A stretch of 64,000 bases of DNA, taken from assembly GCF_014901205.1 (NCBI RefSeq), contig NZ_JACNMU010000003.1, positions 124,001 through 188,000 on the forward strand. Direction: 5' to 3'. Every line of letters starts with the position of its first letter. Within the stretch, counting starts at the first letter, position 1. The DNA comes from Meridianimarinicoccus sp. MJW13 (GTDB lineage: Bacteria; Pseudomonadota; Alphaproteobacteria; Rhodobacterales; Rhodobacteraceae). The notes under the pieces were generated by a model. The model saw nothing but the letters and a program-made list of their open reading frames with translations, had not been told where the DNA came from and did no database searches. The translations under genes and the position numbers were made by a program. Below are positions 16,863 to 25,278 of the stretch, piece after piece.

Positions 16863-18143
16863 TCAGACCTCCTGGATAATGCAGGCAGAATGATATTCCG
16901 CCAGGGTATCGCCGACGCGCCGGATCAGGAGCGCTTCGGGGTCGAGTGGCTGTCCAGCGGCGCTCGCCGCGCGTGGCAGATGTTGCCACATCAGGGGCAG
17001 CGGTACTGTTTTACCACGAAGTGCGGCCAGCAGATCCGCAACAGCGGATTGCGCCTTCTGGTCTGTCCAGTAGTATCTGATGCGATCCGAAAGGGAGTAA
17101 TGGCGCATGACGCGTCGTTCCGAGTCCGTGCCATGATAGTGGCGGGCCCAGTTCTCCGGTTCGGCCAGCATCACCTCTTCCATCGCGTGGTAGAGCGGTC
17201 GGTCGCCATAATTGGGCAGCATGTCGCTGGCAATGAGGTCCAGCGCATAGAGCGTCTCGCGAAGAACGAAGGTCAACTCCGGCCCGACCTTGAGGATCGA
17301 AAACCCGCCCCTGACCAATTCCGAGAGAGGGCCAGTGCCCTGATAGTCCGTACTATGGGCCTCGAATACGAGACCGTCATGCGATTCCAGAACCCGGATC
17401 AGGTCACGCGCCTTGTTGGCGTCATAGGGAATGACGTTGTGGTTTCCGAATTCCACACCGGGCTGGACAACCAGGCCAATGACGCGACCCAGCATTTCCG
17501 AAAGACCGTGTGCCTCGAAAATCTCCTGGTGGACCGCGATCGTCGTGCGGGCGGCGTCAGGCGCTGTCGGCGTGATGTCATCCAGCGCATGGTCTGCGCC
17601 GCCGGGCGGAGGAACCTCGGTTCCGATGATGTAAAGCGGCAGCGGCAGGTCGGATTTCGCGGCCGCCTCCTCTCCGCGACGCGCAAGCCGCGCGGCACGT
17701 AGCGCCGTCACTTCGTCATTCAGCGCCGCCGGTTCGTTTGCACATCCCATGGAGGCATCAAGGTGGAGTTTGCGAAAACCGGCGCTGACATAGGCTTCCA
17801 TCATGTCGCAGGCTTGCTCCATCGCCTCGCCCGCGGGAAGGTGCCGCCACGGATTGGGACCCAGGTGATCGCCGCCAAGCACGATCAATTCATGTGGGCA
17901 ACCTTCTTCTCGGGCAAGGTCATAGACCAGTTCGGCAAAGTCGGTAGGGGTCATGCCTGTGTAGCCGCCGACATGGTTGACCTGGTTGCAGGTCGCTTCG
18001 ATCAGGACGGTACTGCCCTTCGCGCGTCCGTGACGCAGGGCGGCGCGCAGAACGATGGGATGGGCGGAGCAGACAGACGTGATCCCCCGCGCTTGTCCTG
18101 AACGATGCAGCCGCGCAAGGTCCGTCAATTCAATCGCGGTCAT
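16863..18143 (-). CDS. GatZ/KbaZ-family protein (PF08013), likely D-tagatose-6-phosphate 4-epimerase
   Basis: A 426-residue protein matching GatZ/KbaZ from the start (ITSVCSAHP, IEATCNQVNHVGGYTGMTP, GGDHLGPNPW, KLHLDASMGCA). In enterobacteria GatZ is the non-catalytic partner of the GatY aldolase, but no GatY-type aldolase gene is present here. In Agrobacterium a PF08013 protein encoded with a tagatose kinase was shown to epimerise D-tagatose 6-phosphate to D-fructose 6-phosphate. Here too the gene overlaps a PfkB kinase (ATGA at 18140-18143), so I infer the epimerase function. Length is normal. Confidence 0.88.
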   Translation of the reverse strand: MTAIELTDLARLHRSGQARGITSVCSAHPIVLRAALRHGRAKGSTVLIEATCNQVNHVGGYTGMTPTDFAELVYDLAREEGCPHELIVLGGDHLGPNPWRHLPAGEAMEQACDMMEAYVSAGFRKLHLDASMGCANEPAALNDEVTALRAARLARRGEEAAAKSDLPLPLYIIGTEVPPPGGADHALDDITPTAPDAARTTIAVHQEIFEAHGLSEMLGRVIGLVVQPGVEFGNHNVIPYDANKARDLIRVLESHDGLVFEAHSTDYQGTGPLSELVRGGFSILKVGPELTFVLRETLYALDLIASDMLPNYGDRPLYHAMEEVMLAEPENWARHYHGTDSERRVMRHYSLSDRIRYYWTDQKAQSAVADLLAALRGKTVPLPLMWQHLPRAASAAGQPLDPEALLIRRVGDTLAEYHSACIIQEV

Positions 18144-19120
18144 TTTGCGCGCTCCGTCTGCTGAATGAATGTGTCCAGTTCCGCCCGCGTTCCCGCGCCT
18201 TCCATCGGGCCGCGGAACGTCACGTTGCGTGCACCGGCGGCGTTGGCATAGGTCAGGGATTGTTGGGTGCTCAAGCCCAGTCGCCGCGCCGCAACATAGG
18301 CGCCGCCAAAGCAGTCGCCGGCACCGGTTGGGTCTAGTTCTTCAACGATGAAGGCGGGCGCACGCGTAAAGGTGCCGTCGGCGTCATGACAGCTTGATCC
18401 ATCTTTGCCGCGTTTGATTGCAATCTCCGAAACGCCAGTGCCGAATAACTGCTCCAACGCGTTCTCCTCGCTTGCATCCGGTGACAGGCCGGCGGCGACA
18501 AACAGTTCTTCTCCGGACGGCAACAGCAGGTCGGACATCGCGACCATCGCAGCGACACGTGCGCCGGTTTCTGCATCAGCCTGCAATTCCTTGCGCATGT
18601 TGGGATCGAGTGAAATGCTGCCGCCCCGTTTCGATATGATGTCCGCAGCCCGTTCGATCATTGGCCAGACGGTTGCGTTGCCCAACAGGGTTCCCATGAC
18701 ATGCAGGTGCCCGGCACGTGATACGATGGCGTCCACGGCGTCCGTCCAGGCCAGGTTTCCGGCGGCGGACGTCCACATATTGAACACGAAGTCCCGGTCC
18801 CCATCGGGGCGGTAGCGAACGAACGCTGTTCCGGTGGGCAGCTTTGGATCGACGCAGATCCCGGAAACATCGACGTTATCTCGCCGCAACCGGTCGATGA
18901 TCACGCGACCGAAATCATCGTCGCCGACCGCACCGATCATCGCAGCCGATCCGCCAAATCGCCCGCACTGGTCAATGAAGATCGCCGGTGCGCCACTGGG
19001 ATAGGGCCCGATCAGCGGTAGCGGTTCGGAAAAGCCCCTCCCAACGGTCGTGGCGACGATTTCGGAAAGCACTTCGCCGATGCAAACCGTTGGGCCAAGA
19101 CTGTCCGGTGCCAACGTCAT
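18140..19120 (-). CDS. PfkB-family sugar kinase, likely D-tagatose kinase
   Basis: A 326-residue ribokinase-family enzyme. The N-terminal signature GGSAAMIGAVGDDDFG is at about residues 57-72, the C-terminal signature DPTGAGDCFGGAYVAAR near 263-279, with its aspartate as catalytic base. Its start overlaps an epimerase remnant and its stop overlaps the GatZ-like gene. The kinase plus PF08013 pair is the arrangement described for tagatose catabolism in Agrobacterium, so phosphorylation of D-tagatose to the 6-phosphate is the best guess; fructose or another ketohexose is possible. Confidence 0.88.
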   Translation of the reverse strand: MTLAPDSLGPTVCIGEVLSEIVATTVGRGFSEPLPLIGPYPSGAPAIFIDQCGRFGGSAAMIGAVGDDDFGRVIIDRLRRDNVDVSGICVDPKLPTGTAFVRYRPDGDRDFVFNMWTSAAGNLAWTDAVDAIVSRAGHLHVMGTLLGNATVWPMIERAADIISKRGGSISLDPNMRKELQADAETGARVAAMVAMSDLLLPSGEELFVAAGLSPDASEENALEQLFGTGVSEIAIKRGKDGSSCHDADGTFTRAPAFIVEELDPTGAGDCFGGAYVAARRLGLSTQQSLTYANAAGARNVTFRGPMEGAGTRAELDTFIQQTERAK

Positions 19121-19458
19121 CGCGATGCCCTCGCATTGGTGGCGCGGCGAGGCTCTGCCGATTTCAATTCGATGAAGATCTTTGCATGCGCTGCAAGATG
19201 GCCGTTGCCCGCATTGACCCCTTCCGGGTCATCGGACGACAGGTCCTTGCTGACCGGAAGGCCAATGGTGACGCCGATCTGCACGTTGTGTCCTTCTGCC
19301 TTTCTGGCGAGCCGGTCCCTGTTGAACTGCTTTGGGCAGTGGTTGGCGACCTTGATGCAGGGGTGGCCATGTTCGGCTGATGTCTCCAGTGCCATTTCGG
19401 GCCCGGCCTGAGTCTGACCGCCGGTCCAGACGAACGAGTGAATTCCCAACCTTCGCAT
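19117..19458 (-). pseudogene. Truncated sugar-phosphate isomerase/epimerase (D-tagatose/D-psicose 3-epimerase type)
   Basis: The frame begins MRRLGIHSFVWTGGQT and continues through CPKQFNRDRLARKAEGHNVQ, IGVTIGLPVSKDLSSDDPE, all typical of the N-terminal quarter of TIM-barrel ketose 3-epimerases of about 280-290 residues. After about residue 85 the sequence becomes unrelated and stops at residue 113, so the metal-binding half of the barrel is gone. It still keeps operon spacing: 15 bases after the SorC gene and a four-base overlap with the kinase. It is a clean deletion relic inside an otherwise healthy operon. Confidence 0.75.
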
Positions 19459-19473
19459 TCGATCCTTCGCCGG

Positions 19474-20454
19474 CTATTCTGCAGCGCTGCTTTGGACGGA
19501 CTTGTCCTCAAGCAGTAGTCGTGCGGTGACGTCATCCGTGACCAGCGTATCGACGAGGCCGCGTTTGCAGGCAGCTTTGATAATCTCGACCTTGTGTGGA
19601 CCCGCGGCCGCCATGATCTTTTCCGGGACAGCCAAAACCTGATCAAGCGGCATTCCGACGGTGCGGTTGTCCACCGCCTCGGACACGGAAGCGCCATCCC
19701 GATCCAAGAATTGACCAAGCACATCGCCGATGGCTCCTGCCTCGATCAACGTCTCTGGTGTAAGTTCGTGCGGAAGCCCGTGTTCAACCAGGAACGATTT
19801 CTCTGAAACGTTCGAACAGGTCAGAAGGACTGCATCCAGGGATTTGAGTTTCTCGAAATGCTCTTTCAATGCGTATTGTGACAGGAAGAGATCGCGATCG
19901 ATACCTTCGGACAGGTAGATTGGTGCAGTCAGGACCGAGAAGCTCGCGCCGAGCACATTGGCAAATCCGGACGCGATCCCAAACGAGTTCAGTGTTGATC
20001 CTTCGGCCGTACCACCGAGAATCGACAAAACTTCCAAGCCTGGATGCGACTGACGCGTGAGCTTTCTAATAGCGGCGTCAAGCGTCAAGCCCCAAGACAC
20101 ACCAAGCGATGTCCAGCCGCCGGCCGCCAGACGTTCTGCGAGCAGAGCCGCCAGCGCCGCCCCGACGGCCTTGTGGTAGTCGTAATCCGCCTCGTTTGCC
20201 GGTCCTATGACGACGCGCTGAAGACCCAGCGCCTCTTTCAGGTTCTCCTGCAACTCAACACGGGGCAGGAACGGCGATTCAATCTGAATTTTTACAAAGC
20301 CCAGAGATTTCGCCGTTTGAATTGCCTGGTTCACGCGTAGCCTTGTGACACCCATATGGCGGGCAACATCGGCTTGGGTCATTTCGTTCACATAGTAGTG
20401 CCAGCAGACCTCAGTTACGAAGGCGTCGCTGTCCTCGATTGGTTCGCGTCCCAA
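19474..20454 (-). CDS. SorC/DeoR-family sugar-binding transcriptional regulator
   Basis: A 326-residue regulator with an N-terminal helix-turn-helix (MTQADVARHMGVTRLRVNQA, about residues 25-44) and a SorC-type sugar-phosphate-binding domain (VVIGPANEADYDYHKAVGAA; LGVSWGLTLDAAIRKL; ILGGTAEGSTLN; GLVDTLVTDDVTARLLL). Such proteins respond to phosphorylated sugars or polyols. It is the first gene of the leftward operon and is divergent from the transporter operon, with repeats in the 213-bp gap, so it probably controls both directions, including its own gene. Confidence 0.92.
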   Translation of the reverse strand: MGREPIEDSDAFVTEVCWHYYVNEMTQADVARHMGVTRLRVNQAIQTAKSLGFVKIQIESPFLPRVELQENLKEALGLQRVVIGPANEADYDYHKAVGAALAALLAERLAAGGWTSLGVSWGLTLDAAIRKLTRQSHPGLEVLSILGGTAEGSTLNSFGIASGFANVLGASFSVLTAPIYLSEGIDRDLFLSQYALKEHFEKLKSLDAVLLTCSNVSEKSFLVEHGLPHELTPETLIEAGAIGDVLGQFLDRDGASVSEAVDNRTVGMPLDQVLAVPEKIMAAAGPHKVEIIKAACKRGLVDTLVTDDVTARLLLEDKSVQSSAAE

Positions 20455-20516
20455 GCTGAAGTCCTCCCAGACATGCAGGCGTCACTCCCGACAACTTTGA
20501 CAGAAAGCTGGCACAG

Positions 20517-20582
20517 ATACATATGTTTGGCAACACATACATATGAATAATTACACTTGCATGTAAGGCGATGCACTTGCAT
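20517..20582. promoter_or_regulatory. Two sets of 20-bp-spaced repeats in the SorC/transporter divergent region
   Basis: ATACATATG occurs at 20517-20525 and 20537-20545; CACTTGCAT occurs at 20554-20562 and 20574-20582. Both pairs are exactly 20 bp apart, two helical turns. In addition TTACA and TGTAA (20552-20567) form a small dyad around the first CACTTGCAT. This looks like multi-site binding by an oligomeric regulator such as SorC. Confidence 0.6.
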
Positions 20583-20667
20583 TGTAGCGTTGGGAGGTGG
20601 CGCGAGACGATTCGCATAGTGCGTTCGATAGCGTGCGCTGCGCTCTGTCAAAAATGGGAGGAAAGCA

Positions 20668-22107
20668 GTGAGCTTTGCATTCAAGATGGGCGCGTCCGCG
20701 CTTACACTTACCGTTGCCGCCACATCGGCATTCGCTGAAATTGACGAAGCCTGGTGGAAATCGGCCGCCGAGCCTTATCAGGGTGTCACCATCCGCGGCG
20801 TAACAGAATCGTCGCCGCCGTCGCTTTACATCCGCGAAGTCCTCGCGCCGGAATTCGAAGCTCTGACCGGCATTCGGGTCGATGTCGAAACCACGTCCTG
20901 GGACCAGATGTTCGACAAGGCGATCAAGGACATGGAAGCCGGCACCGGCATCTACGACATGGCCTATATCGAACAGGACATCATCTATTCGTATCTGTCC
21001 CGCGACTTCCTGACCGACCTGACACAGTTCCTGGCAGACAACCCGGAGTTGAACGCCCCGACCTACGACGAGGGCAACTTCACCACCTTCGCGGACTACT
21101 TCAAAGATGATGCCGGCCACCTTTATGGCGTGCCAATGGAAGCCTTCCTGAAGGTCTATCTTTACCGGACCGACCTCTTCAACGATCCGGACATCCAAGC
21201 GGCGTTCAAGAGCCAGACCGGCCGTGATCTCGTTCCCGCCACAACCCATGAAGAATATGCCGAGATCGCGCAGTTCTTCACCGAGTACGGCGAAGCGAAC
21301 GATATGGACCTATGGGGCACCACCGCCCAGGCCCATACCGGTCACGTGGCATCGTGGTACGAATACTACGAGTCGGTTGCACCAACCTTCGGCGTTTACA
21401 ACTGGGGCATCGACGCCGACAACAACTACGCCGCATCGGTTGCAAACGGCGGCGAAATGAACGGGCCGGAAGCCGTCGAGGCGATGACATGGTGGCTGTC
21501 CATGCGTGACATCGCCCCGCCGGAAAGCCCCGCGTCGACCTGGACCGAAGTGGGCACCACTTTCGGCGCTGGCCGTGCCGCACAGGGCCTGGTTTACGGT
21601 GAGAACGCTGGCTGGATCGCTGCCGATGAGAGCAAGTCTCTGGTTGTCGGCAAGGTCGGTGTTGCGCTGCCGCCGCTGAAAGACGGCATCCTCGAAGAAG
21701 TCGAAGGTGGCACAGGTTACATCGGCTACTACGATGGCGGTGCATTCGGCATGCCGCATTCCTCCAAGAACAAGGAAGCCACCGCGCTGTTCCTGCAGTA
21801 CATCGGCCAGAATGAAGTTCAGCCCGACTGGGCGGTTGCCGCTCCGCGTGTCACCAACACCGCGACCTACGATGACCCGAAGGTTCAGGAGATGAACGCA
21901 AAGCTGAGCGGCTACTATGACCTGATCAAGGACAAGGGCTACCTGTTCGCAGGCGCGCCGGCCTATCCGTTCCACGCTCAGGTCCGCGAAGCGACCGCGC
22001 CGATCTTCTACCAGATCCTGCTCGGAGACCTTGGCGTCCAGGAAGGTCTGGACCAGATGGCGGCCGCAGCGGAATCCACTCTGACCGAGCTGGGCTACCG
22101 CAAGTAA
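20668..22107 (+). CDS. Polyol/sugar ABC transporter substrate-binding protein
   Basis: A 479-residue family-1 binding protein with a signal peptide (cleavage after TSAFA). It starts at GTG 20668, preceded by a strong GGGAGGAAA site. The early [36 protein letters not shown] and [14 protein letters not shown] segments fit CUT1-type sugar or polyol binders of alphaproteobacteria. It captures substrate in the periplasm for the two permeases encoded next. The dehydrogenase, MtlK and xylulokinase genes downstream point to a sugar alcohol as ligand. The high-demand binding protein is separated from the rest by an intergenic hairpin. Confidence 0.93.
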   Translation: MSFAFKMGASALTLTVAATSAFAEIDEAWWKSAAEPYQGVTIRGVTESSPPSLYIREVLAPEFEALTGIRVDVETTSWDQMFDKAIKDMEAGTGIYDMAYIEQDIIYSYLSRDFLTDLTQFLADNPELNAPTYDEGNFTTFADYFKDDAGHLYGVPMEAFLKVYLYRTDLFNDPDIQAAFKSQTGRDLVPATTHEEYAEIAQFFTEYGEANDMDLWGTTAQAHTGHVASWYEYYESVAPTFGVYNWGIDADNNYAASVANGGEMNGPEAVEAMTWWLSMRDIAPPESPASTWTEVGTTFGAGRAAQGLVYGENAGWIAADESKSLVVGKVGVALPPLKDGILEEVEGGTGYIGYYDGGAFGMPHSSKNKEATALFLQYIGQNEVQPDWAVAAPRVTNTATYDDPKVQEMNAKLSGYYDLIKDKGYLFAGAPAYPFHAQVREATAPIFYQILLGDLGVQEGLDQMAAAAESTLTELGYRK

Positions 22108-22133
22108 CTTGACCTCCCTACAGGTTGCCGAAA

Positions 22134-22162
22134 GGGCCGCCGCCGCATTCAGGCGGCGGCCC
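22134..22162 (+). terminator. Strong intergenic hairpin between binding-protein and permease genes
   Basis: GGGCCGCCGCC (22134-22144) and GGCGGCGGCCC (22152-22162) form a perfect 11-bp GC stem with a 7-base loop. No T-run follows, so it is probably an mRNA-stabilising or attenuating element that raises binding-protein output relative to the permeases, as in many ABC operons. Confidence 0.7.
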
Positions 22163-22238
22163 GCGCCGCAAGCAAGAAATACTCATTAAAGGCTTAGCCG
22201 GTGTCGCAATCGGGCATCGACAACAGCAGAGGTGCGTC

Positions 22239-23114
22239 ATGCAATCCAAGAGACTTGGCTGGATTCTTCTGGCCCCGACACTGGTCATCCTGTTCTTCTT
22301 CGGTGTCCTGCCATTCATCTACGTCGTGTACGTGTCCTTTCATCAATGGAACCCGTTCGCCGTCAATCCCGAGATGGTGTTCAACGGCGCCGACAACTTT
22401 CGCCAGATCGTCTTCGACCCGGCCTTCCTGAAATCGGTTGGCGTCACGGTCATGTTCGTCATCTTCGCCGTTTTGTCCGAATTGATCCTTGGCTATGTGC
22501 TGGCCCAGGCATTCATGCGCGATTTTCCGGGCAAAGCGATCTTTCGCACGATCCATACGCTGCCGTTGATCATGGCGCCGATCATTGTCGGCTCTGTCTG
22601 GAAACTGATGACAACGCCCTCGATCGGGATCATTCCGCATTTCCTGGACGAGTGGTTCGGGATCACCATGAACATCGGGACATCCGCCCCGGCCGCATTC
22701 GCAACCGTCGTCATCATGGATATCTGGCACTGGACCCCGCTGGTGACACTGACGCTGATCGCCGCGCTGGTTTCGCTGCCGCCCGATCCATTCGAACAGG
22801 CGCAGATCGATGGCGCCAACAAGCGCCAGATCTTCTGGCACATCACGCTACCGATGATTGCACCCGCCGTCGTCGCGACCGTCTTCATCCGCCTGATGGA
22901 TGCCTTGAGAACGGTTGACGAGGTCTGGATGCTCACCGGAGGCGGGCCTGGCTCTGCGACCCGGTTCGTGGGTGTGCACATCTTCAAGGAAGTGTTCCCA
23001 AAAACGAACTACGGCTACGGATCAACCATTTCCGTCATCGTTCTCTACCTCACAATCGTCGCCTGCTGGTTGCTCTACGTGACCATGCTTGCACCCCGCA
23101 GCAAGAAGGACTGA
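22239..23114 (+). CDS. Polyol/sugar ABC transporter permease 1 (MalF type)
   Basis: A 291-residue integral membrane protein with six predicted helices, beginning WILLAPTLVILFFFGVLPFIYVVYVSF. The EAA loop reads EQAQIDGANKRQIFWHITLPMI (about residues 187-208), the contact with the ATPase. ATG 22239 is chosen because AGAGGTG precedes it; the frame is open back to 22125 through the hairpin. With the next permease it forms the transmembrane channel of the polyol importer. Confidence 0.93.
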   Translation: MQSKRLGWILLAPTLVILFFFGVLPFIYVVYVSFHQWNPFAVNPEMVFNGADNFRQIVFDPAFLKSVGVTVMFVIFAVLSELILGYVLAQAFMRDFPGKAIFRTIHTLPLIMAPIIVGSVWKLMTTPSIGIIPHFLDEWFGITMNIGTSAPAAFATVVIMDIWHWTPLVTLTLIAALVSLPPDPFEQAQIDGANKRQIFWHITLPMIAPAVVATVFIRLMDALRTVDEVWMLTGGGPGSATRFVGVHIFKEVFPKTNYGYGSTISVIVLYLTIVACWLLYVTMLAPRSKKD

Positions 23115-23118
23115 GGCC

Positions 23119-23955
23119 ATGAAAAAGCAAAACCCGATCATTGGAATTGTTTTCTGGAGTCTCATCAGCCTGCTGACCCTGTTCCCGATCTACTGGCTGT
23201 TCGTCATATCGGTGAAGCCCGCGGTGCAACTTTTCTCGACGCCCGAACTGATCCTGTCGGATCCCTACTGGGGCAACTATGCCAAGGTCTGGGGCGACCG
23301 CCTTTTGCGCAGCTACATGCTGAACTCGGTCATCATCTCGACCGGAAATGCGGTGCTCTGCACTGTGCTCGGGTTCTTCGCCTGCTATGCGCTGTCGCGG
23401 TTCAACATGAGCGGCAAGGAATCGATCTTCTTCTGGACCATCACCAACCGCATGGCGCCTCCGGCGGTGTTCCTGCTGCCGCTCTTTCTGCTGATGACCC
23501 AGGTCTATGCGGTCGGCGACTGGAACCTGCTGGACACGCGGATCGGCATGATCCTGGTTTACTGCACCTTCAACCTGCCATTCGCGATCTGGACGCTTCG
23601 TCCAACTGTAGACGGGATTCCGAAAGAGCTGGATGAGGCGGCTTATGTCGACGGTGCCAGCCCGTGGAAGGTCATCACCGAGGTTGTCTTCCCGCTCTGT
23701 CGTCCCGGTCTTGCCGTGACTTTGATCCTGACCTGGGTCTTCGCCTGGAACGAATACCTGCTGGCCGCCACCCTGACCAACTTCAACGCGCGCACACTGA
23801 CCACCGGTCTGTCCGAATACGTGACGACAACCGGCACCGAATGGGGGGTCATGGCAACGATCTCGGTCTTCACGCTGATCCCGGCCCTGATCGTCTTCGG
23901 CCTTGTGCAGAAGCACATCGTCGCGGGTCTGACCTTTGGCGCGGTGAAAGGATAA
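23119..23955 (+). CDS. Polyol/sugar ABC transporter permease 2 (MalG type)
   Basis: A 278-residue membrane protein beginning MKKQNPIIGIVFWSLISL. It has six predicted helices and the EAA loop LDEAAYVDGASPWKVITEVVFPL (about residues 173-195), followed by LTWVFAWNEYLLA. It starts four bases after permease 1 with a GAGG site. Length and features are normal for the MalG-type partner of CUT1 importers. Confidence 0.93.
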   Translation: MKKQNPIIGIVFWSLISLLTLFPIYWLFVISVKPAVQLFSTPELILSDPYWGNYAKVWGDRLLRSYMLNSVIISTGNAVLCTVLGFFACYALSRFNMSGKESIFFWTITNRMAPPAVFLLPLFLLMTQVYAVGDWNLLDTRIGMILVYCTFNLPFAIWTLRPTVDGIPKELDEAAYVDGASPWKVITEVVFPLCRPGLAVTLILTWVFAWNEYLLAATLTNFNARTLTTGLSEYVTTTGTEWGVMATISVFTLIPALIVFGLVQKHIVAGLTFGAVKG

Positions 23956-23959
23956 GACC

Positions 23960-24211
23960 ATGAGTGACCAACACGAAGCACCGCTCGCCTCGGCGCTCCA
24001 TGAAGAGGAAAGCGCACCCCCCATTCCCGAGAATAGCGCCGGTTTCCTGCCAATCGAGACGAACTGGTTCGACCGTCTGTTCATTTCAGTCGTGATCTGG
24101 ATCGCCCTGTCGCTGTTCTGGTTCCGGTTTCTGGAACCAGCCGGGCTGTCCATCTGGATCTCCAACGCCATTGCGCTTGTTGTGGCATTCATCATCATCA
24201 GGAAAGGTTGA
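23960..24211 (+). CDS. Small membrane protein encoded within the polyol ABC operon
   Basis: An 83-residue protein with a soluble, proline- and acid-rich N-terminus (EEESAPPIPENSAGFLPIET) and two hydrophobic helices (FISVVIWIALSLFWFRFL and ISNAIALVVAFIIIRKG). It lies four bases after permease 2 and three before the dehydrogenase, so it is surely co-expressed. Small two-helix proteins (for example DUF2160-like) occur in other glycerol and polyol ABC operons, but I cannot assign this one. An accessory role at the permease is a guess. Confidence 0.72.
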   Translation: MSDQHEAPLASALHEEESAPPIPENSAGFLPIETNWFDRLFISVVIWIALSLFWFRFLEPAGLSIWISNAIALVVAFIIIRKG

Positions 24212-24214
24212 GGC

Positions 24215-25267
24215 ATGAAATCGCTTGTTCTTGAGAAGAAAGACGAAATCAACCTGCGGGACTTCCCCGCCATTGACCGGGTCGAAGAAACGCTGGGGCC
24301 GCGCGATGTCCGCATCAAGCTGCACACCGTCGGCATTTGCGGATCGGACGTCCACTACTACACGCACGGGCGTATCGGGCCGTTTGTGGTGAACGAACCG
24401 ATGATCCTGGGACACGAGGCCTCGGGCACCGTGATCGAGGTCGGTGCGGAGGTGCAGACACTGAAGACGGGCGACCGTGTCTGCATGGAACCTGGGATTC
24501 CCGATCCCAACAGCCGGGCGACGCAACTGGGCATGTACAACATCGATCCGGCGGTGCGTTTCTGGGCAACACCGCCCGTGCACGGCATCCTGCGTCCGAC
24601 CTGCGTGCACCCAGAGGCCTTCACCTTCCTCCTGCCTGACAACGTCAGCTTCGCCGAAGCCGCAATGGTCGAGCCGCTGGCGGTCGGGGTCCATGCTGCC
24701 ACCAAGGCACGGGTAAAGCCTGGCGACAATGCGGTTGTCATGGGAGCGGGGCCCATCGGGTTGGTGACAGCACTGGCGGCCTTGGCCGCGGGCTGCGCGC
24801 GGGTCTACGTGACCGACCTGTCTGAGAAGAAGCTCGAGATTGCGGGATCGCTCAGCGCGGCCATCACCCCTGTGAACGTCAAATCCGAAAGCGTTGTCGA
24901 TGTCGTCAAACGCGACACCGACGGGTGGGGTGTGGACCTCGTCTTCGAGGCCACCGGATCGCCGCATGCCGCCAAGACCGTGTTCGAACCGCTGTGTCCT
25001 GGCGGCTGCGTCGTCATGATCGGCGGCCAGCCGGATCCTATCCAGTACGATGCAGGCGCAGCCATGGTGCGCGAGGCGCGAGTCGAGAACATCTTCCGGT
25101 ATGCCCACGTATTTCCGCGCTGCGTCGGCATGCTCAGCTCGGGCGCCATCGACGTCAAACCGCTCATCACCAGAACATTCGAGTTTTCGGACAGCGTAAA
25201 CGCGTTCGAGATCGCCGCCTCCGCCCCTCCGGCGGATGTGAAGATGCAAATCGTACTTCCGCAATAG
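24215..25267 (+). CDS. Zinc-dependent polyol dehydrogenase (xylitol/sorbitol-dehydrogenase family)
   Basis: A 350-residue medium-chain dehydrogenase. Catalytic-zinc ligands are C42 ([10 protein letters not shown]), H67-E68 (LGHEASG) and the E of [10 protein letters not shown]. The NAD-binding motif is [16 protein letters not shown]. The lobe that carries four structural-zinc cysteines in alcohol dehydrogenases has none here ([18 protein letters not shown]), as in yeast-type xylitol dehydrogenases. It would oxidise a polyol to a ketose: xylitol or arabitol to xylulose, or altritol to tagatose as shown for a PF00107 enzyme in the Agrobacterium tagatose pathway. It sits between transporter genes. 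Confidence 0.92.
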   Translation: MKSLVLEKKDEINLRDFPAIDRVEETLGPRDVRIKLHTVGICGSDVHYYTHGRIGPFVVNEPMILGHEASGTVIEVGAEVQTLKTGDRVCMEPGIPDPNSRATQLGMYNIDPAVRFWATPPVHGILRPTCVHPEAFTFLLPDNVSFAEAAMVEPLAVGVHAATKARVKPGDNAVVMGAGPIGLVTALAALAAGCARVYVTDLSEKKLEIAGSLSAAITPVNVKSESVVDVVKRDTDGWGVDLVFEATGSPHAAKTVFEPLCPGGCVVMIGGQPDPIQYDAGAAMVREARVENIFRYAHVFPRCVGMLSSGAIDVKPLITRTFEFSDSVNAFEIAASAPPADVKMQIVLPQ

Positions 25268-25278
25268 GGGACCGCGAC

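Noticed and set aside
16863-18143. Classical GatYZ tagatose-bisphosphate aldolase assignment
   Set aside because: There is no GatY/KbaY catalytic subunit near it; the kinase context favours the epimerase reading.
20517-20582. Possible start of a CRISPR-like array because of repeated words
   Set aside because: Only two copies of each 9-bp word with constant 11-bp gaps; this fits operator sites, and no cas genes are present.
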